DNA from: Lepidurus packardi
Taxonomy: Eukaryota > Arthropoda > Branchiopoda > Notostraca > Triopsidae
Length of the DNA stretch: 64,000 bases
NCBI GenBank assembly: GCA_023053545.1
Contig: JAKZAN010000047.1
Coordinates: 1-64,000, forward strand
Reading direction: 5' to 3'
A model generated the notes under the pieces. It was not told the DNA's origin. It saw only the letters and a list, made by a program, of their open reading frames with translations, and made no database searches. Below are positions 58,661 to 64,000 of this stretch, piece by piece (position 1 is the stretch's first letter; every line of letters begins with the position of its first letter). A program made the translations under genes and the position numbers.

Positions 58661-61600
58661 AATTAATTCAGTCCGTAAGGAATTAATTCAGTCCGTAAGG
58701 ATTTAATTCAGTCCGTAAGGTATTAATTCAGTCCGTAAGGAATTAATTCAGTCCGTAAGGAATTAATTCAGTCTGTAATGGATTAATTAAGTCCGTAATG
58801 AATAAATTCAGTCCGTAAGGAATTAATAAAATCCGTACGGAATTAATTCAGTTCGTAAGGAATTTATTCAGTCCGTAAGGAATTAATGAAATCCGTACGG
58901 AATTAATTCAGTCCGTAAGGAATTAATAAAATCCGTACGGAATTAATTCAGACCGTAAGGAATTAATTAAGTACGTAAGGAATTAATTAAGTCCGTAAGG
59001 AATTAATTCAGTCCGTAAGGAATTAATTTAGTCCGTAAGGAATTAATTCAGTCCGTAAGGAATTAATTCAGTCAGTAAGGAATTAATTCAGTCCGTAAGG
59101 AATTAATTCAGTCCGTAAGGAATTAATTCAGTCCGTAAGGATTTAATTCAGTCCGTAAGGTATAAATTCAGTCCGTAAGGAATTTATTCAGTCCGTAAGG
59201 AATTAATAAAATCCGTACGGAATTAATTCAGTACGTAAGGAATTAATAAAATCCGTACGGAATTAATTCAGACCGTAAGGAATTATTTAAGTACGTAAGG
59301 AATTAATTAAGTCCGTAAGGAATTAATTCAGTCCGTAAGGAATTAATTTAGTCCGTAAGGAATTAAGTCAGTCCGTAAGGAATTAATTCAGTCCGTAATC
59401 GATTAATTAAGTCCGTAATGAATTAATTCAGTCCGTATGAAATTAATTCAGTCCGTAAGGAATTAATTAAGGAATTAATTCAGTCCGTAAGGAATTAATT
59501 AAGTCCGTAATGAATTAATTCAGTCCGTAAGGAATTAATAAAATCCGTACGGAATTAATTCAGACCGTAAGGAATTAATTAAGTACGTAAGGAATTAACT
59601 AAGTCCGAAAGGAATTAATTCAGTCCGTAAGGAATTAATTCAGTCCGTAAGGATTTAATTCAGTCAGTAAGGAATTAATTCAGTCCGTAAGGAATTAATT
59701 CAGTCCGTAAGGATTTAATTTAGTCCGTAAGGTATTAATTCAGTCCGTAAGGAATTAATTCAGTCCGTAAGGAATTAATTCAGTCTGTAATGGATTAATT
59801 AAGTCCGTAATGAATAAATTCAGTCCGTAAGGAATTAATAAAATCCGTACGGAATTAATTCAGTTCGTAAGGAATTTATTCAGTCCGTAAGGAATTAATA
59901 AAATCCGTACGGAATTAATTCAGGCCGTAAGGAATTAATTCAGTCCGTAAGGAATTAATTCAGTCCGTAAGGAATTAATTCAGTCCGTAAGAAATTAATT
60001 CAGTCAGTAAGGAAATAATTCAGTCCGTAAGGAATTAATTCAGTCCGTAAGGAATTAATTCAGTCCGTAAGGATTTAATTCAGTCCGTCAGGTATTAATT
60101 CAGTCCGTAAGGAATTAATTCAGTCCGTAAGGAATTAATTCAGTCCGTAAGGAATTAATTCAGTCCGTAAGGAATAAGTTCAGTACGTAAGGAATTAATT
60201 CAGTCCGTAATCGATTAATTAAGTCCGTAATGAATTAATTCAGTCCGTATGAAATTAATTCAGTCCGTAAGGAATTAATTAAGGAATTAATTCAGTCCGT
60301 AAGGAATTATTTCAGTACGTAAGGAAATAATTCAGTCCGTAAGTAATTAATTCAGTCCGTAAGGAATAACTTCAGTACGTAAAGAAATAATTCAGTCCGT
60401 AATGGATTAATTCAGTCCGTAATGAATTAATTCAGTCCGTAAGGAATTAATTAAGGAATTAATTCAGTCCGTAAGGAATTAATTCAGTCCGTAAGGAATT
60501 AATTCAGTCCGTAAGGAATTAATTCAGTCCGTAAGGAATAACTTCAGTACGTAAGGAAATAATTCAGTCCGTAATGGATTAATTCAGTCCGTAATGAATT
60601 AATTCAGTCCGTAAGGATTTAATTCAGTCCGTAAGGTATTAATTCAGTCCGTAAGGAATTAATTCAGTCCGTAAGGAATTAATTCAGTCCGTAAGGATTT
60701 AATTCAGTCCGTCAGGTATTAATTCAGTCCGTAAGGAATTAATTCAGTCCGTAAGGAATTAATTCAGTCCGTAAGGAATTAATTCAGTCCGTAAGGAATA
60801 AGTTCAGTACGTAAGGAATTAATTCAGTCCGTAATCGATTAATTAAGTCCGTAATGAATTAATTCAGTCCGTATGAAATTAATTCAGTCCGTAAGGAATT
60901 AATTAAGGAATTAAATCAGTCCGTAAGGAATTAATTCAGCCCGTAAGGAATTATTTCAGTACGTAAGGAAATAATTCAGTCCGTAAGTAATTAATTCAGT
61001 CCGTAAGGAATAACTTCAGTACGTAAGGAAATAATTCAGTCCGTAATGGATTAATTAAGTCCGTAATGAATTAATTCAGTCCGTAAGGAATTAATAAAAT
61101 CCGTACGGAATTAATTCAGACCGTAAGGAATTAATTAAGTACGTAAGGAATTAACTAAGTCCGAAAGGAATTAATTCAGTCCGTAAGGAACTAATTCAGT
61201 CCGTAAGGATTTAATTCAGTCAGTAAGGAATTAATTCAGTCCGTAAGGAATTAATTCAGTCCGTAAGGAATTAATTCAGTCCGTAAGGATTTAATTCAGT
61301 CCGTAAGGTATTAATTCAGTCCGTAAGGAATTAATTCAGTCCGTAAGGAATTAATTCAGTCTGTAATGGATTAATTAAGTCCGTAATGAATAAATTCAGT
61401 CCGTAAGGAATTAATAATATCCGTACGGAATTAATTCAGTTCGTAAGGAATTTATTCAGTCCGTAAGGAATTAATAAAATCCGTAAGGAATTAATTCAGT
61501 CCGTAAGGAATTAATTAAGTACGTAAGGAATTAATTAAGCCCGTAAGGAATTAATTCAGTCCGTAAGGAATTAATTCAGTCCGTAAGGAATTAATTCAGT

Positions 61601-64000
61601 CTGTAATGGATTAATTAAGTCCGTAATCGATTAATTAAGTCCGTAATGAATTAATTCAGTCCGTATGAAATTAATTCAGTCCGTAAGGAATTAATTAAGG
61701 AATTAATTCAGTCCGTAAGGAATTAATTCAGTCCGTAAGGAATTATTTCAGTATGTAAGGAAATAATTCAGTCCGTAAGTAATAAATTCAGTCCGTAAGG
61801 AATAACTTCAGTACGTAAAGAAATAATTCAGTCCGTAATGGATTAATTAAGTCCGTAATGAATTAATTCAGTCCGTAAGGAATTAATAAAATCCGTACGG
61901 AATTAATTCAGACCGTAAGGAATTAATTAAGTACGTAAGGAATTAACTAAGTCCGAAAGGAATTTATTCAGTCCGTAAGGAATTAATTCAGTCCGTAAGG
62001 ATTTAATTCAGTCAGTAAGGAATTAATTCAGTCCGTAAGGAATTAATTCAGTCCGTAAGGAATTAATTCAGTCCGTAAGGATTTAATTCAGTCCGTAAGG
62101 TATTAATTCAGTCCGTAAGGAATTAATTCAGTCCGTAAGGAATTAATTCAGTCTGTAATGGATTAATTAAGTCCGTAATGAATAAATTCAGTCCGTAAGG
62201 AATTAATAAAATCCGTACGGAATTAATTCAGTTCGTAAGGAATTTATTCAGTCCGTAAGGAATTAATAAAATCCGTACGGAATTAATTCAGTCCATAAGG
62301 AATTAATAAAATCCGTACGGAATTAATTCAGACCGTAAGGAATTAATTAAGTACGTAAGGAATTAATTAAGTCCGTAAGGAATTAATTCAGTCCGTAAGG
62401 AATTAATTTAGTCCGTAAGGAATTAATTCAGTCCGTAAGGAATTAATTCAGTCTGTAATGGATTAATTAAGTCCGTAATCGATTAATTAAGTCCGTAATG
62501 AATTAATTCAGTCCGTATGAAATTAATTCAGTCCGTAAGGAATTAATTAAGGAATTAATTCAGTCCGTAAGGAATTAATTCAGTCCGTAAGGAATTAATA
62601 AAATCCGTACGGAATTAATTCAGACCGTAAGGAATTAATTAAGTACGTAAGGAATTAATTAAGTCCGTAAGGATTTAATTCAGTCCGTAAGGAATTAATT
62701 TAGTCCGTAAGGAATTAATTCAGTCCGTAAGGAATTAATTTAGTCCGTAATCGATTAATTAAGTCCGTAATGAATTAATTCAGTCCGTATGAAATTAATT
62801 CAGTCCGTAAGGAATTAATTAAGGAAATAATTCAGTCCGTAAGGAATTAATTCAGTCCGTAAGGAATTATTTCAGTATGTAAGGAAATAATTCAGTCCGT
62901 AAGTAATTAATTCAGTCCGTAAGGAATAACTTCAGTACGTAAAGAAATAATTCAGTCCGTAATGGATTAATTAAGTCCGTAACGAATTAATTCAGTCCGT
63001 AAGGAATTAATAAAATCCGTACGGAATTAATTCAGACCGTAAGGAATTAATTAAGTACGTAAGGAATTAACTAAGTCCGAAAGGAATTAATTCAGTCCGT
63101 AAGGAATTAATTCAGTCCGTAAGGATTTAATTCAGTCAGTAAGGAATTAATTCAGTCCGTAAGGAATTAATTCAGTCCGTAATGAATAAATTCAGTCCGT
63201 AAGGAATTAATAAAATCCGTACGGAATTAATTCAGTTCGTAAGGAATTTATTCAGTCCGTAAGGAATTAATAAAATCCGTACGGAATTAATTCAGTCCAT
63301 AAGGAATTAATAAAATCCGTACGGAATTAATTCAGACCGTAAGGAATTAATTAAGTACCTAAGGAATTAATTAAGTCCGTAAGGAATTTATTCAGTCCGT
63401 AAGGAATTAATTCAGTCCGTAAGGAATTAATTCAGTCCGTAAGGATTTAATTCAGTCCGTAAGGTATTAATTCAGTCCGTAAGGAATTAATTCAGTCCGT
63501 AAGGAATTAATTCAGTCCGTATGAAATTAATTCAGTCCGTAAGGAATTAATTAAGGAATTAATTCAGTCCGTAAGGAATTAATTCAGTCCGTAAGGAATA
63601 ACTTCAGTACGTAAGGAAATAATTCAGTCCGTAATGGATTAATTAAGTCCGTAATGAATTAATTCAGTCCGTAAGGAATTAATAAAATCCGTACGGAATT
63701 AATTCAGGCCGTAAGGAATTAATTCAGTCCGTAAGGAATTAATTCAGTCCGTAAGGAATTAATTCAGTCCGTAAGGAATTAATTCAGTCAGTAAGGAATT
63801 AATTCAGTCCGTAAGGAATTAATTCAGTCCGTAAGAAATTAATTCAGTCCGTAAGGATTTAATTCAGTCCGTAAGGTATTAATTCAGTCCGTAAGGAATA
63901 AATTCAGTCCGTAAGGAATTAATTCAGTCCGTATGAAATTAATTCAGTCCGTAAGGAATTAATTAAGGAATTAATTCAGTCCATAAGGAATTAATTCAGT
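58661..64000 (+). repeat. Right-end satellite blocks, short and irregular
   Basis: 12-bp units at 59466, 60278, 60450, 60902, 61694, 62546, 62818, 63550 and 63962 give spacings of 812, 172, 452, 792, 852, 272, 732 and 412 bp, the most irregular run in the right domain. Variant order follows the usual pattern with pieces missing. The sequence runs off the window end in phase, 27 bases after the last 12-bp unit. Confidence 0.75.

Larger units (their letters stand above)
1584..63973 (+). repeat. 12-bp truncated monomers, 56 copies (block markers)
   Basis: ATTAAGGAATTA is the consensus monomer minus positions 4-11 (CAGTCCGT). Starts: 1584, 2678, 3450, 4682, 4914, 5706, 6697, 7969, 9181, 11013, 13325, 14157, 15769, 17841, 20212, 22842, 24394, 25705, 28875, 30625, 31397, 32509, 33181, 34293, 35665, 37121, 37773, 38825, 39877, 40889, 41841, 42293, 43105, 43517, 43969, 44841, 46833, 48825, 50438, 51550, 52582, 52994, 54726, 55818, 56870, 57902, 58314, 59466, 60278, 60450, 60902, 61694, 62546, 62818, 63550, 63962. 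Those at 5706, 6697, 14157, 15769 and 22842 read ATTAAGGATTTA. Those at 52582 and 57902 read ATAAAGGAATTA, and 62818 reads ATTAAGGAAATA. They are the best natural boundary for higher-order units. Confidence 0.93.
1..64000 (+). repeat. 20-bp satellite array filling the window
   Basis: Every base belongs to head-to-tail copies of a 20-bp monomer with consensus ATTCAGTCCGTAAGGAATTA. Tracking the register from base 1 to base 63974 gives 3,165 units of about 20 bp, 56 units of 12 bp and a net +1 from 14 small indels, so no stretch of non-satellite DNA is hidden inside. The AATTAATT junction is the most conserved part; substitutions cluster at monomer positions 4-10 and 13-18. The consensus has one CpG (position 9-10) and one AseI/VspI site (ATTAAT). 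It has no ATG. Long arrays of short AT-rich units with higher-order structure are typical of eukaryotic constitutive heterochromatin; a centromeric role is possible but nothing in the sequence proves it. I do not recognise this monomer as a named satellite family. Confidence 0.98.
1..64000. other. No protein-coding capacity on either strand
   Basis: The consensus monomer carries TAA at positions 11-13 and across 19-20-1 on the + strand. TTA (18-20) and TCA (3-5) give TAA and TGA on the - strand. Because 20 is not divisible by 3, these stops rotate through all three frames every 60 bp, so an open frame cannot exceed about 20 codons in consensus DNA and only slightly more across variant units. 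The consensus lacks ATG; ATG appears only in variant units (AATGAATT, TATGAAAT, AATGGATT). No tRNA, rRNA, transposon or terminal-repeat sequence interrupts the array. The entire gene-free length is satellite. Confidence 0.96.
35665..64000 (+). repeat. Right satellite domain (compact higher-order blocks)
   Basis: No inverted-looking monomer and no 19-bp unit occurs here (the last ones are at 35205-35224 and near 29191). The 12-bp unit is denser: 32 copies in 28 kb against 24 in the first 35.7 kb. Block lengths between 12-bp units are mostly 412, 452, 652, 812, 952-1112 and 1992 bp, and the order of variant units within blocks is similar throughout. Several neighbouring blocks are nearly identical by eye, which indicates recent amplification. 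Confidence 0.65.

Noticed and set aside
7261-59170. TATA boxes in GGTATAAATTC units
   Set aside because: TATAAA arises from one substitution in ordinary monomers and is copied with its block. There is no downstream gene.
1-64000. CRISPR array
   Set aside because: Units are contiguous 20-mers without unique spacers, the array is far too long, and no cas genes are present.
1-64000. Repeat-rich coding region (for example a low-complexity protein)
   Set aside because: The monomer has in-phase stops on both strands that rotate through all frames every 60 bp, so no extended open frame is possible.
11670-64000. CENP-B box in TTCGTAAGGAATTT units
   Set aside because: The box needs TTCG, an A five bases later and then CGGG. 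These units have G instead of A and no CGGG.
1-64000. Telomeric repeats
   Set aside because: No runs of TTAGGG-like units. Isolated GTTAGG variants are single-base changes of the satellite core.
1-64000. Bacterial iteron origin or plasmid partition repeats
   Set aside because: Such arrays hold a few to some tens of units next to rep or par genes. Here there are about 3,200 units and no genes.
1-64000. Identification with a named satellite or species
   Set aside because: I do not recognise the consensus, and a short AT-rich monomer gives no reliable taxonomic signal without a database search.

Overview
The whole 64 kb window is one satellite DNA array. The repeat is a 20-bp monomer, ATTCAGTCCGTAAGGAATTA on the + strand (7/20 = 35% GC). 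I see no unique sequence, gene, RNA gene or transposon anywhere in it, and both ends lie inside the array. Tens of kilobases of a short AT-rich tandem repeat with higher-order structure is what eukaryotic centromeric, pericentromeric, B- or sex-chromosome heterochromatin looks like. The sequence gives no basis for naming a species or chromosome.

The array is very regular in phase. I tracked the monomer register from base 1 to base 63974. It is fully explained by 20-bp units, 56 copies of a 12-bp unit (ATTAAGGAATTA or close variants: the monomer lacking its internal CAGTCCGT) and 14 small indels: +1 near 350, 811, 1171 and 50281; +2 near 2363; +4 near 37033; -1 in six 19-bp units near 6282, 18137, 20528, 24690, 26021 and 29191; -1 near 20901, 26350 and 29524. 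That gives about 3,166 full-length units plus 56 short ones.

Above the monomer there is a higher-order level. Sequence variants (ATAAAATCCGTACGGAATTA, ATTAAGTACGTAAGGAATTA, forms ending ATCGATTA or TATGAAATTA, and others) recur in a fixed order. Blocks are usually closed by a TATGAAATTA unit, one consensus unit and the 12-bp unit. Every distance between successive 12-bp units is a multiple of 20 plus 12, after correction for the listed indels.

Region by region. About 1-17.8 kb is an older-looking mosaic with 232, 642, 991, 1212, 1612 and 2312-bp duplications, inverted-looking monomers and an unusual AAGGAATT-rich cluster. About 17.8-35.7 kb mixes those elements with a new variant set (TTTCAGTATGTAAGGAAATA and partners) and carries large block duplications. 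About 35.7-64 kb has no inverted-looking monomers and consists of shorter 0.4-2 kb blocks. It includes the clearest higher-order repeat, 1992 bp, present as two full copies and one internally deleted copy (44841-50437), and a roughly 2.9-kb block duplicated 5.3 kb apart.

The array encodes no protein: stop codons fall in every frame of both strands within one 60-bp cycle. What stands out is its symmetry. Each monomer holds a perfect 10-bp palindrome (GAATTAATTC) and a near-palindromic core (TCCGTAAGGA) that common variants turn into a perfect palindrome or into its own reverse complement. I found no evidence of a gene-based biological system; the interest here is in satellite evolution and DNA structure.
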